A stretch of 64,000 bases of DNA from Zanthoxylum bungeanum (GCA_019454045.1 SKCR01023803.1:62001-126000), one strand, 5' to 3'. Numbered from the stretch's first letter, positions 48,831 to 62,307 are shown. Notes: generated from the sequence alone by a model not told the origin. Translations and numbers: made by a program.

Positions 48831-49264
48831 TAGTTGATCAATATCTTATTTTTAGTTGTGCGTTGTTTTTATTTTTAGTCCAAAATTTTTCGAAAAAATA
48901 CAAAAAAATTGAACATTTTTCAAAAATTACAAAAATATTTTGCATTTTTGCGTTTTTATTTTGACTAGAAAGATGAAATTGGTAAGAGATAGCTGTGTAA
49001 GGACTTTCCACTCCTGAGACGTATTTCAAACCTATTTCGGAACAAGTTAATTTTTGTTTATTTCCTTTTGAATTATTTAATTTGTGAACTCTCCATAATA
49101 CTGACTAAAATGGATCTTCATATGCTCAGTTGACAGGTATTATCAACATACATGGTAACATACAGACATGAGTTGTAATTGAAAAGTTTGTAATATTTAG
49201 TGCTCTAGTTTAATTGGAGAAAACATCTCAAAAAGTGATGGAGGAAAAAAAAACAAAAAAAAAA

Positions 49265-49505
49265 CGTCTGAGATCCGAGTTATTAAGTCTGTAAAGGTGT
49301 TTTAACACCTAGTACCCTAAAGCCAACTGGTTTGGGAGTCACTGGCCCAAAGCTCGCTACATGGATCAAAGATGTTGCAAAATTATATATTTATGAAGTC
49401 TGAGTAATTAAGTCCGTATGGGCGTCTTAACACCTGGTGCCTTAAAGCAACCTGGTTTGGGAGCCACCGACCCAACACTCGCTACATAGATGGAAGATAT
49501 TGTAT
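49265..49505 (+). repeat. Pair of direct repeats in the Gypsy-1 3' region
   Basis: Two copies of about 110 bp start at about 49271 and 49399. Each contains GAGT(T/A)ATTAAGTC, then TTAACACCT, CTGGTTTGGGAG and CGCTACAT. The same pair is present in Gypsy-2 (33825-34055, inverted), so it is part of the element's architecture. Confidence 0.8.
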
Positions 49506-50063
49506 ATAAATAAAAAAAATCAAAGAAAAAATGAGAAAAATCAGAAAAAATTATTCCATTGCTACAAAAAGGTGTGAATTCTGATAAAACTTTAGGATAA
49601 AAATATTACTCTCTTATCAACTGCACTCATGACTATTGTGGGCAAAAATGAGTTGTTTAATATTTTTTTGGCTGTGTATATGGAGAATGGTAAATATAAT
49701 CAGAGAATTTACTTTTTCAGTAATTTAGAAAGAAAGAAAACAACTAGTAACTTGGAGTAGAAGTTTCACCTGATTAGTCACTAACTTCTTTATTCTCTTT
49801 TCGCTTGTCTTTTTGCTTTTGTGTGCATTAGTTTCACTACCTTTTTACTTTTGTAAAATGTTTGTGGGTATCATTGCTGTAAACCCTCACGAGACTATAA
49901 CTCGTCCACTAGGGACACCTAAGGGTTTAAAGGCTTGTTGCATACGCTAAATGCAATCGTGATCCCTACGAAAATGGCTTAGTTAAATTTTATTTTAAAG
50001 ATGTTTATGTTATTTTATTCTATGTTTTGCTCGAGGACTAGCAAAATGTTAGGTTTGTAGGCA

Positions 50064-52128
50064 TGATGAGTGGTAATTATATCACTATTTCCCACTCATT
50101 TAATAGTTTCTTGAGTTTTATGAATATTTTGATGTATTTTGTAGATAAATAAAGTTTCAGGACATTCTGGAGGTGATTTGGGGCCAAAACAGTGAAAAGG
50201 AACACAAAAGGGCATTTTAGTCATTGGGCGAGTCACGATGCGCAGGCTGCATCGCGACGTCTAACGTTCGCCGCAAGCTTGCTAACGTGCGCCGAGTCCA
50301 CGTGTTAGAATCTGAGAAGTTTGACTTGCTAACGTGCGCCATGCCACGTGTCACCATCACAGCCAATCTGCTAACTTGCGCCGTGCCACGTGTCATCATC
50401 CTACAGTGCCGACAATCGCCATCACCACGTGTCTGCCACCTCATCGTCCACATCATCGGTTGACCGAGTCAAAGTGCCACGTCATCGCCATGTCATCATC
50501 AACCAATCACAGCGTGCCACGTGTCACAAGCCTACGGTGCCGATAATTACTTTCGCCACATGTCGCCACGTCTTCGCCACATCAGCGCTACGTCACTGCC
50601 ACGTCAGCATAATTATTGAGTTAATCATCCGCCATTGCCATGTCAGCGGATAAGAATCTGAGCCGACGAATCAGAGAGTGCCACGTCATCGCGTCGCGAC
50701 GCGAGGGGGTCACCGAGGCCTATAAATAGAGTTCGAAATTTCAGTTTCAGATGTACTTTCATCTCTGAATTTTCTGATGTAAATATGGAGTTTTCTATCT
50801 AGTTTCTTTTAAATTTTAGTTTTGTAATAAATTTTAATTACGTTATGTAATAATAGTAATTTACTTTCTTTACTTTTACAGTTTTTACTATTCAATATGA
50901 GGAGGTAACTTCCCCCTGCTAGGGTGAAAGGTAATTTTTTTACTATTTCTATTTAGATTAATCTCCCTTAAATATAATATATTCACTGTTTAAAATTTGA
51001 CTTAAAACGGGTACCGCTATATTGGTCGGTTGGTAATTCATTTTAAACTGGTTTAAACTTGACTAAGCAAGGATACCGCCAGATTGATCGGTTGGTAATT
51101 AAATTTTCTTACCGCCTATATGGCAGGTTTATTTTGGTTCCGCCTTTATGGCTGGTTGGACTTAGTTTGACTTAATCAGGTTACCGCCTATATGGCTAGT
51201 TGGTAAAATCATCACAAGTTAATATATTATATTAAGGGAGATATCTAAATTAGTAGTAGTAAAAGTAAATCATTTTACTCTAGCATTATATTTTATTGTA
51301 ATTTACTTTTCAGCTTTTACTTTACCGCAATTATTTTTCAGCATTTTTACTTTATGTCTTTTACTTTTAAGTTTTTACTAGCCCTAGTTATGTGTCGTAA
51401 CTAAGTTAGTTATCTGGGGCTGTGATGAATTCTAATATCACCGGTTTATAAGGGGTTATTTTGTAGTTTGAGTAATTTAAAGGTTTACTTATTAATTCTT
51501 AAGCTTAATGCGTCTTGTTAATTGGCCACTAATAAGATTGATCTGGTAAATCTAAAATAAACTTGACAAAGGAATTTTAGGTTTCAGCCTTAGACTTAAT
51601 AGCCCACGATCTTCCTTGAGGATAGATAACCCTTTAATAGATTTCCTTACAGGATAGACATATACCTGTCGGGCGGGGTAGCCATAATTGGAACTTAAAC
51701 TTAATGAATCCAGATAATTTGGTTGACATAGACTTATGGTTCAATTGGGTTAAACTGGGTATTTGCGTATGACCGTCGACAGAGGCTTTCGCATAATTTA
51801 GTGTTCCAGGTTAGTAAACCGATATATATTACACAAACATGAAATAACCACTTCATCTTTTAAAAGATATTAGAAAGATTCACTACCCTAGATAGTTTCC
51901 TAATATTAAATTTTCTTAAACCTACTTCCGTGCAATTTCATTTACTTGTTTTTTAAATTTAGAATCATCACCATTTCAAATCAATCAAATAACCTGTTAG
52001 ATATTAGTAATCATTTGACCTCATAAAATTAATAGATTAGGTATTAAGTCCTCGTGGGATCGATACTTTTTATACTACTTGAACGATACGTGCGCTTGTG
52101 TTATACGCGTGTGTGTAAGCACCGGTCA
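50064..52128 (+). mobile_element. Gypsy-1 3' LTR
   Basis: This complete 2065-bp LTR reads from TGATGAGTGG to ACCGGTCA. It carries the ACGTGTC array (about 50300-50690) and TATAAATA at 50721. The polypurine tract before it is mutated (AGGTTTGTAGGCA at 50051-50063). It shows the undisturbed sequence at the Copia-B insertion point (GTTGGTAAAATCATC near 51200). Confidence 0.93.
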
Positions 52129-55100
52129 ATCCCTATACCATGATGTTGAAATTAAATGATCTTCTTAGATCTGACCTTAGATCTTAGAAGTACGAATTGC
52201 AAAAGAAGCTCTTTTGCTCGCGTATGTCAGAAGGTACGTCTGTCGAGCACTTGGTGTCGCAGATGATTACTGACATTGAACAGTTAGGTTAGCTGGGCAT
52301 TACCTACGAGGCCGAGACTTCCATAGATTTGATCTTATAGTCTCTACCCGAATGTTGGAGCGGGTTCATTATGAACCAAGAGAAAACTCTTGGAGAGTTG
52401 ATGGCTATGCTCAAGGAGGCAGAGCCAGAGCTTCTAAAAGGGGCAAAGGCAAAATCATCACAGTCTTCTGGGAAGACAAAGGACATATCCTAATATGTCT
52501 GCCTAAATTATGGTAAATGGGGTCACTGCAAGCGTGACTGCCGTATGGACAAGGCAGACATGAAGGAAGTGAAGGCGGGGAAAGGCTCCGGCTTTAGATA
52601 TGTTTTCTATAAACATGTCCACTACTAGTTTTAAAATTGGATTTTTGATACTTGATGTGTACATAAATATATGTACTGATGTGCAGCATCTGCTGATGAG
52701 CAGGATACTGGCTTCATATGAGATTGACCTGTGAGTCAGAAACAGGACATGAGTCGTTGTTTTGAGCGTAGAAACCTATATTTTGGAACTGCCCTTTAGG
52801 CATGTACTTAAATTAGGAGATTGTTATAATGTGTCTAGTTTGACTAGGAACATTATCTCTATATCTAGTATAACCCGTTGCGGGTATACCTTTATATTCT
52901 AAAACACTAAGTGTTTTATTTATAAAGATGATATTGAGATAAGCACATTAGATGTGAATAACAGTATTTATATTTAGAATATAAATGGATCTCAAACATA
53001 TAATATGACAAACAAATAGCTCAAACTGAATAAATCTGTTGAGACTTAAAAGTGGCATTGTTGTCGGGGACACATTAACAAGACTTGTATATCCACACTT
53101 TCGAAGAGTGGATACTAAGACGGATTTGATTCTAATTCAAATGATGTCTACGAATATATTTTATTAGGCAAAGTGCCTAAAATATTTTTTACTTGGTAAA
53201 AATGCAAGTGCCACCGATCTGTTAGCCCTCGTTCATAGTGACGTAAATGGGCCCATGTCTAGCTAGGCTACAGGTGGATATGAATACTTCGTAACCTTTA
53301 CGGATGTGGCATCACGTTATGGCATCACGTTACCGGTAAAAGTATTAAAACATTGCGGTATGACCGTGGTGAAGAATACTTAAGGAATAAGTTTCAAGTT
53401 TACTGAAAAAAGTATAGTATTCTTTCACAGTGGACTCCTTCCGGAACACCTCAATTGAGTGGTGTGTCCGAATGGAGTAACCGAAATTTGTTGGACATAA
53501 TAAGGTTAATAATGAGTCGCTCTGAGCTATCAATTTCCTTCACATGATACACATTGAACTGTGCAATACTTATTTTGAATAAGGTTCCATGAAAATCTGT
53601 TAGACAGACTTCATATTAGATATGAACAGGAAAGAAACCGGGTTTCTCATTCCTAATGATTTGGGAATGCTGAGCATATGTTTGGATGGTGCCAAAATAG
53701 AACCCAAATTGGATAAGTTCCTAATTTGTAGGTTATCCTAGGGAAACCAAAATATAGTACTTATACAACTCACAAGAGAACAATTCAATTGTTGCTCTCC
53801 ATGCTATTTTCCTAAAAGGAATTCCTATATGCAGTGGTAAGTGAGAGGAAGTAAAACTCGATGAAAATCGGAGTAATACTGTTTAAGGCACCGATTCCTT
53901 AACGGAACACAAACAGTTCATCTGGGATGAAACTGTACCACAATATTCGAATACACAAGAACCGCGTAGGTCGGAGAGAGTCAGAAAACAACCTGGAAGG
54001 TATGGGTTTCTGATCTCACCTCATGTAGATATCAATCTTATTGAGGAAGACGAACTGGTTACGTATGAGGAAGTGATACAAGGTATCGACTTCTTTTATG
54101 GCAAAGTGCTATGAAATCCGAAATGGATTCCATGTATACCAACCAAGTTTGGACACTGGTTGATGTACCAGAAGGCATTATGCCTATTGGTACTATATAG
54201 GTCTTCAAGGAAGACATAAATGGATGGAAACAAACAAACGTACAAAGCCAGACTTGTAGCGAAAGGGTATCTTCATCAACATGGTGTCAATTACGACGAA
54301 ACCTTTTACCTGTTGCCATGATTAAATCAATTTGGATAATGCTTGCAAAAGCTGCATGTTTCATTTATGAAATATGGCAGCTGAACGTCAAAACCGCTTT
54401 CCTTAAACAGAAACCTTTTGAAGGATGTTTATATACAACCTGATGGTTTTGTCGTGCCCAAACATGCAAACAAGGTTTGCAAGATAGATCAATCCATTTT
54501 ATAGGTTAAAGCAAGCATTGTGTTCTTGGAACTAACGTTTTAATGAGATCATAATGGTATATGGTTTCATTCAAAACAAAAATGATTCTTGTGTATATAA
54601 GAAGGTTAGTGGGAACGCACTGATAATGATTGTCCTATATAATGATGACATATTATTTCTTGGAAATGATATTCCCATTAATACAATCGGTGAAAGCTTA
54701 GCTTTCATTAAAATTCTCCAAAGACTACTTGGGAGATGCAACCTTTATTCTAGGAATATGGATCTACTGGGATAGATCTAAAAGTTATTGGCACTCTCCG
54801 AGAACTCGTACATTGAAATAAATGTACGTGACCTGGTGTCTCATATGTTTTGAGCATATTGAGTCAAAATCAGACCAATCCAGGTGATGGTCACTGGATT
54901 GATGTTAAGGACATCCTTGGGTATCTTGGACGAACTAAGGATGCTTTCTGATAATATGGGGAAATGAGAACTTGAGGTGACTAGGTTCACCGCTGCAAGT
55001 TTCCAAACCGATAAAGACGACTGTAAGTCACAATAAGGTTACATATTTAGTTTGAATAACGGAACAGTGAGCTGAAAATCTTCCAAACGGGATACTGTTG

Positions 55101-55449
55101 CCGAATAAACAACAAAAGTGGTATATTGCTGCAGCTGAGGCAGCAAAAGAAGCATTTTGGTTCTATAAAATTCCTAATTAGATTAGGAGTAGTTCTGTTA
55201 GCAGCTGAACTACGCTACAACATAGGCTAAGGAACCGCAGTCTCATTAATGATCCAAGTATATACTTCGACTAATTCATCTGATTCGTTTGATCATACGT
55301 CGTGGCGATGTGATGATCGAATAAATCGTATCAGATGATAACATTGCAAATCCACTGACGAAAGCTATTTCTCAGCAGAAGTTTGAGCGACCCGTACATA
55401 GTTCAGGTGTAGGACACTTGAGTGATTGGCTATAGGCCAAGTGGGAGAT
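52129..55449 (+). pseudogene. Copia-A gag-pol remnant
   Basis: Gag resumes after Gypsy-1, with stops. The zinc knuckle at 52500-52541 reads CLNYGKWGHCKRDC, the second Cys replaced by Tyr. Gag-pre-integrase lies near 52780-53150 and integrase from about 53215, with SRYG present but interrupted. Reverse transcriptase spans about 54100-54780, where an open piece (54554-54775) has YNDD at the catalytic YVDD position. RNase H remnants run from about 54880 to the polypurine tract AAGTGGGAGAT just before 55450. Many stops and frameshifts make it non-functional. Confidence 0.87.
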
Positions 55450-57385
55450 TGTTGGACAATTATGACCCATAGCATCACTATTTGTACAGAACATGGTGTT
55501 GTTGTATAAATTAACTATGTGACAAAAGAAATTGCTCTTTTATCATTTATAATTGGATTACCGGGATATATAAATGATAAAAGTCCATATGATTAGTACC
55601 AGATTAATAAGATATGAGACAATATTAATCCACTAAGGTTTAATCATTAAATATCCTAGTCGTAGTATTATCGAGACTGGACATCGATAATGCAGAATAG
55701 GCTAGTATTTCACTTGTGCGCGTTATGAAAGCATAACGACATTGTTCTCATATATTTGGGTATTGGATACTCATGCAAGTGTAATATGAGGTTTTTTTTA
55801 CCGATGGTACGAAAACAACTTCGCTCTGGATAGACCCCTCAGAATCCCATTGGTAGTATGACTATGTGTCTATGGGAATCCGAATTGGGGTAGGTGTATT
55901 TGGTCTTAACCTGAGACTTGCATCGCTAATACTTGCGAACATCAGTATACTTTGGTTTTGGTCATCCGGAGCTTTAACAGGTTCTGTGTACGCCTCTTCT
56001 GGGTATACTGAGAATCGTAGTGTATTGGGTGTGATGTCAAGATGGAAGTATCACTTCAGTCATATGGAGATGATGATCACGTAGGATACGGAACTAGTAA
56101 TCTTAAGTACTGCAGTCATCGGGATAATATGACTAGGTCATGTTTATCCGATTATAGAGACTAGTTACCAGAGATCTGATATATGCTTCGTACGGGGCAG
56201 ACACAATTCCAGCCCCAGGCCTAGCATGGGACATCCGATACTGGATCATAATACGCTATACTACGTCTGAAAAAGATTACATATTCTTTTAAAGAATATT
56301 TCTGGAGAATTGGGTAGGCACGGTGCTTTGCTAGAAGCAAACCATGTCTTGTAAATTGGTGAGAATGTGGTACCGGGTATGCACGTATTCGGATAGTTCG
56401 ATGACTGTATTTACTGCCAACATATCCAGGGACCTCTTTGGTCGCTTCCCGAAGATTCATCGTTGAGATTTGACTCGAACAGAAAATTAATCTGAGATTA
56501 ATTATGAAAGAGAAAATTAATCTGGGATTAATTACGGTAATGAATTAATCTGTGATTAATTAACATAGAAAGAATTTATCTGAGATTAATTGCATCGAGA
56601 ATTTATCTGGGATTAAATTCTTCGAGAAGAGAGAACGAGATTAATTTGTAATTAATCGGTAAAATAAATTTAATAGTTAAATTGGATTTTTCTATTTAAT
56701 TTATTTAATTGGGCTAAAATAATTTATTAGATATATTAATTGAAATTAGATTTCAACGCGGAATTAAAATTGGATTTTAATTCAAGCGAGTGAATTATTT
56801 TAGAATTAATTCGCAAGCGACTTTCGTAATAATTTTACGAGGCATTATTATTTAATTAAATTGGATTTAATTACGTCGCGACGGAAAATTCGTTTAATCG
56901 GACAAAATGAAACCGTGCCCGAAGTGTGTTGAGCCACCCAACTTGAATTTTGAATTTAAGTGTGGGACCCACTAGTCACATCACTTGTCAAAGGTGATGG
57001 TGGTAGTTGGCTAAAGTGAATGGTTTTCATAAAACCACTTGCTTTTAACCAACATGGTTTTGGAAACAATATATAACACACTTGTTTTGAAACAACCAAC
57101 TATTCATCTTCTCCAAAAAACTCTCTCATTGCCGAATACATAGCTCCTTGGAGGAGAAATTTTTTTCTTTCATTTTTGTTCAAGCTAGCACTTAAGGAGT
57201 CAAGTGAAGATGATAGGGAAACTCACTCATGAGTTTGGAACACAAAGAAAGGGCTTGGAGCTTCCAACAAAGAAGAAAAAGTCTTGAACTTCATCCGATC
57301 AAAGTGAGTATTTCCGCAACTTTCTTTGATTTATTCACACACGAATCACTTTTAGAGATCTTGGCATGTTCTAGGAACACTAACA
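55450..57385 (+). mobile_element. Copia-A 3' LTR
   Basis: The LTR starts TGTTGGACAA after the polypurine tract and ends AACACTAACA. ATTCG follows as the right target duplication. The hairpin array at 56485-56620 has more mutations than in the 5' LTR. Confidence 0.92.
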
Positions 57386-58424
57386 ATTCGAACGCCCGTG
57401 CATAAATGGGTTATTTTGGACGTGTTTTTAAAACATATTTACATTAGGAAACCCTTGCCTTTGCTCTATCTATATAAACAAACTTAGAGCCACATTCTCA
57501 AGTGTTGAAAACACATTATTCAAAGCCTAAAATCTTTGTTGCTTTCAACATTCTTGAATTTCAACTTTAAGACTCTTTTGAACATCATGTATTCGTTTCC
57601 ATGGTGATATTGATATTTGTTTGACCATCACAGAAACACAACCAAATCCAACTTCCTAAGCCTTCAGAGTTCTCAAGGGGGAAGATTGGTAATCAAAGTT
57701 CTGGTGTTGCATGCTTGCAAAGTTGATCCGCTCAGAGACTTCAAAGGTTCTGGAGAAGGCCGCTTGGTCCGGGCTCAATGAGTTGTTCAGGTTATTACAA
57801 TCTAGAGGTATTAGAGTCGAAGGAGTTGCTGCCATAGGTCTTTTACCATCACTATAAGTTTTTCTTATTATAGTGGATTTTGACTGGTAGCCTAGATACC
57901 CGGAGTGGTTTTTTACTCGCACGAGTTTTCCACTTCGTTAATAAATTTATTATGTTGATTTTATTTTTCTGAATTGTTATATTTTCTTTGATTTAAATAT
58001 GCTTTAGACTTAAGGGTGCATGTTGTGAATCCATAAAGATAATAAATAGGACTTGTCCTAATTTATTGTGCTAAATTTTGTATAGGACTTCACCGACTCT
58101 ATTACAATCTAAAGGTATTAGAGTCGATGAAGTTACTGTCATAGGTATTTTACCATCACTGTAAGTGTTTCTCATTACAGTGAATTTTGGCTGATAGCCT
58201 AGATACCCGGAGTGGTTTTTTACTCGCACGAGTTTTCCACTTCGTTAACAAAATTGTTGCATTTATTTTATTTTTCTAAATTGTTATATTTGATTTGATT
58301 TAAATATGCTTTAGACTTAAGTGTGCATTGTGAATCCATATAGACGATAAATAGAACTTGTTTTTATTTATTGTGCTTAATTCATCATAGGGTTAGAACC
58401 TAGGACAAAAAATGAATTTTTAAT
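57386..58424 (+). mobile_element. 3' part of the Sirevirus-like LTR, with promoter and duplication
   Basis: This continues the LTR split by Copia-A at 4310. CTATATAAAC at about 57468 is a likely TATA box. A block with CTTTAGACTTAAG and GGAGTGGTTTTTTACTCG occurs twice (see the repeat entry). The LTR ends just before a primer-site-like TGGTATCAAAGA at 58425. Confidence 0.6.
57793..58400 (+). repeat. 308-bp tandem duplication in the Sirevirus-like LTR
   Basis: ATTACAATCTAGAGGTATTA at 57793 recurs as ATTACAATCTAAAGGTATTA at 58101. The similarity continues through TAGATACCCGGAGTGG and TTTATTGTGCT to about 58400. The two copies differ by scattered substitutions, so the duplication is not recent. 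Confidence 0.88.
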
Positions 58425-58440
58425 TGGTATCAAAGACAGA

Positions 58441-60268
58441 CCATGATCCTTGACCCGTTTAGCTATGAAGAGAAGTCAACCCTTAAATTTTCCCTCATTC
58501 TTTAATGGGAATGAGTATTTACATTAGAAGGTTGTCATTTGAGCATTCCTTAAATCCTTAGATGAGAGGGTTTGCATGTCAGTAGAGTACGGATGGATAC
58601 CTCCCGTGGTTATGGTTGATGGGGTCTCTTCTCCTAAGGATAAATCTACCTGAACTAAGAAAGAATTTGATGCTAGTAATAGGAACAACAAGGCCATTAA
58701 TGTCATTCATAATGTTGTTAGCTCCACTGAGTTTAGGAGAATCTCAATGTGTGAGATAGCCAATGATGCATAGGACATCCTTCAGACTGTGCATGAGGGC
58801 ACACTGTGTGTTAAAAATAATAGACTACAAGAACTTGCCACTAGGTTTGAGGTCATTAGGATGAAAGATGATGAGACCTTTGATGAATTTTACAATGAGA
58901 TTAATGATATCGTTAACTCAAGCTTTAACCTAGGCGAGACTATTCCTACGAATATGATAGTTAGGAAAATCCTTAGATCCCTACCTGATCAGTTTTTACC
59001 TACGATCACAGCCATCAAGGAAAGCAATGACTTAGATCATCTTAATTAGAGGACATTTTAGGAAAACTGCAGGTATATGAGAAAAAACTTCCTGGATATA
59101 GAAAGCCTAATACCATAGCGATGAAGATCGCAAAAGAAATTGCACATGATCCATCAAGTGATGATAATGATGATACTCTTACGGATCAAGATTTTTCCAT
59201 GTTTGTAAAAAGATTTAAGAAATTTCTTAAGATGAAGAAGAGTGGTCATAACACTGATAGGGATAATGAGGATAATCATACAAAGAATATACATAGTAGG
59301 AGGGAGTCTATAGAGGATATAGGTAGCAAACCTCATGTTATCTAATGCCATGAATGTGAAGGGTATGGGCATATTAGGTCTGAGTGCCCCATATACCTAA
59401 AGTCAAAGGGTAAGAAAGTTATGACAACCTCACTTAGTGATTTAGAATGTGGCTATACTTCTGATGAGTCTCCAATGGAGAAAAGTAATTTCATTACTTT
59501 TACTGCTAGTGTGGTAGGTGAGAGAGAGGATAACTTTAGTGATATAGATGTTGGATCAGAATTCTCTCACGATGACTCTGTTGATGAGGATAGTCTTCAG
59601 GTAGCTAGGCTGAATTATTTAATGAGAGTCTAGCTATAAAGAAGACAAATATTGAGGTCAATAAGAGGCTGAAAGAAGTAGAGATAAACAAAATGATGCT
59701 CGAGCTAAGTTTGAGCAAAGCCTTTTGATGATTGATGACCTTGAGGAGAGGAACAAAAGACTAGTTGATAGAGTCAAATTCTTAGAAGCAGAACTCAATA
59801 ATGCTAGAACCTAGTTGTCTGTATTTTCTAGTAGGACTAAGAAACTAAACTATGTGTTAAGGCTTAACGTTGAGTCTAAGTGTGAGATAGCGTCATCATT
59901 TAGAACTATACATATCCCTCTTAAAAATTACTTAGGTAAGAAGCATATTGATTGTAGTAATGTGATTCCCCCAGTTGTTCCTCATCCTATGTCCCAACCT
60001 CAATCTAGAGGTATGGTGGGTAAACCTCACTCTCGTCCGAGGTTTGTGCTTCTATGTCATAACTGTGGCAAGACATGTCACATTAGACCTAAGTGCTTCA
60101 TGTTTCACAAATAACAAAAAGGGCCTAAAAGTGTCTCACATAGATTTGATTCTTCAAATCTAGTTTTTCAAGTTTCTGCACTAGCTAAGCAGACATAATT
60201 TATTAGTGAGAAAATTACTTTGTTGACTAGGAATACTTAGGTGAAAGAGATTCATAAGAAAGTTTGGG
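58441..60268 (+). pseudogene. Sirevirus-like gag with two zinc knuckles, interrupted
   Basis: A UBN2-type gag domain is readable, best at 58789-59049 (LATRFEVIRMKDDETFDEFY, then VNSSFNLGE and RKILRSLPDQF). A CX2CX4HX4C knuckle, CHECEGYGHIRSEC, lies at about 59347-59388, and a second, CHNCGKTCHIRPKC, at 60055-60096. Acidic and coiled-coil stretches lie between them. Several stops and frame changes are present. The element should continue into protease and integrase, but it is cut at 60268 by a gypsy remnant, and different copia sequence appears on the other side. Confidence 0.8.
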
Positions 60269-62307
60269 TGATAAGTGCAGTTTATACCCACTTATTCCTA
60301 CATTCTTAGCTTAATATTTTGTTAGATTCAATATCATTTAATGTATTTGTAGTTTGTTTTATGTATTATTTGTAGGAAGCATTAGAACATGGATCTTAGG
60401 GTAATTGTACGTGTTTTGGGACCATACGGATGCATCGAAAGCACATAGGAAGAGCGAAAAATGAATAAATCAACATCCTGAAACTTACCCTTGTGTTTCG
60501 ATGCCAGTTTCCAGGCATCGTGACGCGACCACAAAAGCTACACATAGTAAAATACTATAATTTTGGCACCGCGGTGCCACTTTTCGGCGCCCCGCAGAGC
60601 CCAGAAACACCATTTTTTTGGATTTTACATGCACGAGGACTCCAAGACTTTATTATAAATACACAAGCTCGTCCAAAACCCTAATGGGGAGGCTAATACA
60701 CAATACAAACACACAAAACACATATTTTAGAGATATCCAAGGAGGATGAATGAAGAGCAAGAAGAGGAGACGAAGACGGTGACGTCCAAAGAGGAAGAGA
60801 ATCAATTCGGGTTTATTCATCTAGTTTTTTTCTTCAACTCTAATGATGTCCATTATGTTCATGACCCTATTTTCATTGTTTTTATCTTTAGTCGTGAACT
60901 AACTCCATAATTCTAGAGGATGATGTAACTAATGCTTGAACCTATATGTTGTTTGCTAATTTGATTTATATAAAGTTTTATTCAGTTTATTTGTATTATC
61001 TTGCTTTTAATGCTTCTTGTTTATTGACCACAAATTGAGATGATGTATGTTTAGAATCTATCGCTTGGGAGAGAGGGATTTTGAATAAGATCTAGAGAAT
61101 ATAACTTAGGAGTTTCATGGAGTTCGGGAGAATCTATAATTCCTTTGAAGTGGTTAACTCAGAATCACAAGACGTAATGAGTTGTTAATTATTGGATTTT
61201 TATAGGGATATTGAAGTCTGTAATTGATAATATTTTCACTATTGCTCGGGACAGGGAGTGATTACTTTAGGATTCTTGACTTATAAACAATGCAACTAAA
61301 CAAGGATTAATTGGCATGACACGTATGTAAGGGATAGCTAGGTGAAATCAGAATCTAAAATCTCTCTCGTATTGGTTACTCCTATTCAATTATTTTCATA
61401 TCTTAGTTATTTAGTTTGATCTTACTTAATTGTTTTCTAAATAAACTTAGGTTTACTAATTATAGTACTTAGTGTGAGTTGAACACAATCTCTGTGGGTT
61501 CGACACACTTCACTCATCTTTACTAAAACTTGACATCGTACACTTACGATACGGTAGAAAATATCGCAACACGTTTTTGGCGCCGTGGCCGGGGATTATG
61601 TTCATGACCCTATTTCATTATTTGTATCTTTAGTCATGAACTAAATCCATAATTCTAGAGGATGATGTAAATAATGCTTGAACCTATGTGTTGTTTGCTA
61701 TTTGATATATAAGTTTGATTCAGTTTATTTGTATTCTCTTGCATTTAATGCTTCTTATTTGTTGGCCTCAAATTGAGATGATGTATGTTTAGAATCTATC
61801 GCTCGGGAGATAGGGATTTTGAATAAGATCTAGAGAATATAACTTAGGAGTTTTATAGAATTCGGGAGAATCTATACTTCCTTTGAAGTCCTTAACTTAG
61901 AATCACAAGACGTAATAAGTTGTTAATTATTGGATTTTTATAGAGATATTGAAGTTGTAATTGATAATATTTTCACTATTGCTCAGGAGAGGGAGTGAAT
62001 ACTTTAGGATTATTCACTTATAAAGAATGCAACTGAAAAATGATTAATTGGCATGACAAGTACATAGAGGATAGCTAGGTGAAATCAGAATTTAGAATCT
62101 CTCTCGTATTGATACTCCAATTTAATTATTTTCATATCTTAGTTATTTAGTTTGATCTTACTTAATTGTTTTCTAAATAAAGTTAGGTTTACTAATTATA
62201 GTACTTAGTGTGAGTTGAACACAATCCTTGTGGGTTCGACACTCTTCACTCATCTTTACTAAAACTTGACACTGTATATTTGCGGTACGATAGAAAATAT
62301 CGCAACA
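60269..62307 (+). mobile_element. Gypsy-3 remnant: LTR, primer site and partial second LTR
   Basis: An LTR of 1303 bp runs from TGATAAGTGC (60269) to ATCGCAACA (61571), with TATAAAT near 60654. A primer site, TGGCGCCGTGGCCGGGGA, is at 61578-61595. Directly after it, 61595-62307 repeats the last 720 bp of the LTR (60852-61571). The whole internal region and the first half of the 3' LTR have been lost, with the join at a shared ATTATGTTCATG. TTGGG flanks both sides (60264-60268 and 62308-62312), so the deletion happened after insertion. Confidence 0.87.

Larger units (their letters stand above)
8828..52128 (+). mobile_element. Gypsy-1: non-autonomous Athila-like gypsy element carrying a LOG gene
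   Basis: The element begins TGATGAGTGG and ends ACCGGTCA. ATCCC flanks it at 8823-8827 and 52129-52133, a 5-bp duplication inside Copia-A gag. The 5' LTR is 8828-10007 plus 43414-44333 (about 2.1 kb), interrupted by Copia-B; the 3' LTR is 50064-52128. Inside are a tRNA-Asp-like primer site, a broken gag with Athila-type protease, the C-terminal tail of integrase, an unassigned ORF region, and a 217-codon LOG ORF. Reverse transcriptase, RNase H and the integrase catalytic core are deleted, so it would need help in trans. The Athila label rests on the CDLGASVNLMP protease motif and the primer site. Confidence 0.9.
4311..57385 (+). mobile_element. Copia-A: Ty1/copia LTR retrotransposon, outermost complete element
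   Basis: The element starts with TGTTGGACAA and ends with ACACTAACA. It has LTRs of about 1.94 kb at 4311-6256 and 55450-57385, a Met-tRNA primer site directly after the 5' LTR, and a polypurine tract directly before the 3' LTR. ATTCG flanks both ends (4306-4310 and 57386-57390), the 5-bp duplication expected of copia integrase. Its own sequence is only 4311-8827 plus 52129-57385; the rest is Gypsy-1 and everything nested in it. A hand comparison of the first roughly 385 bp of the two LTRs shows about 20 differences, so it is not young. Gag-pol is full of stops and not functional. Confidence 0.93.
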
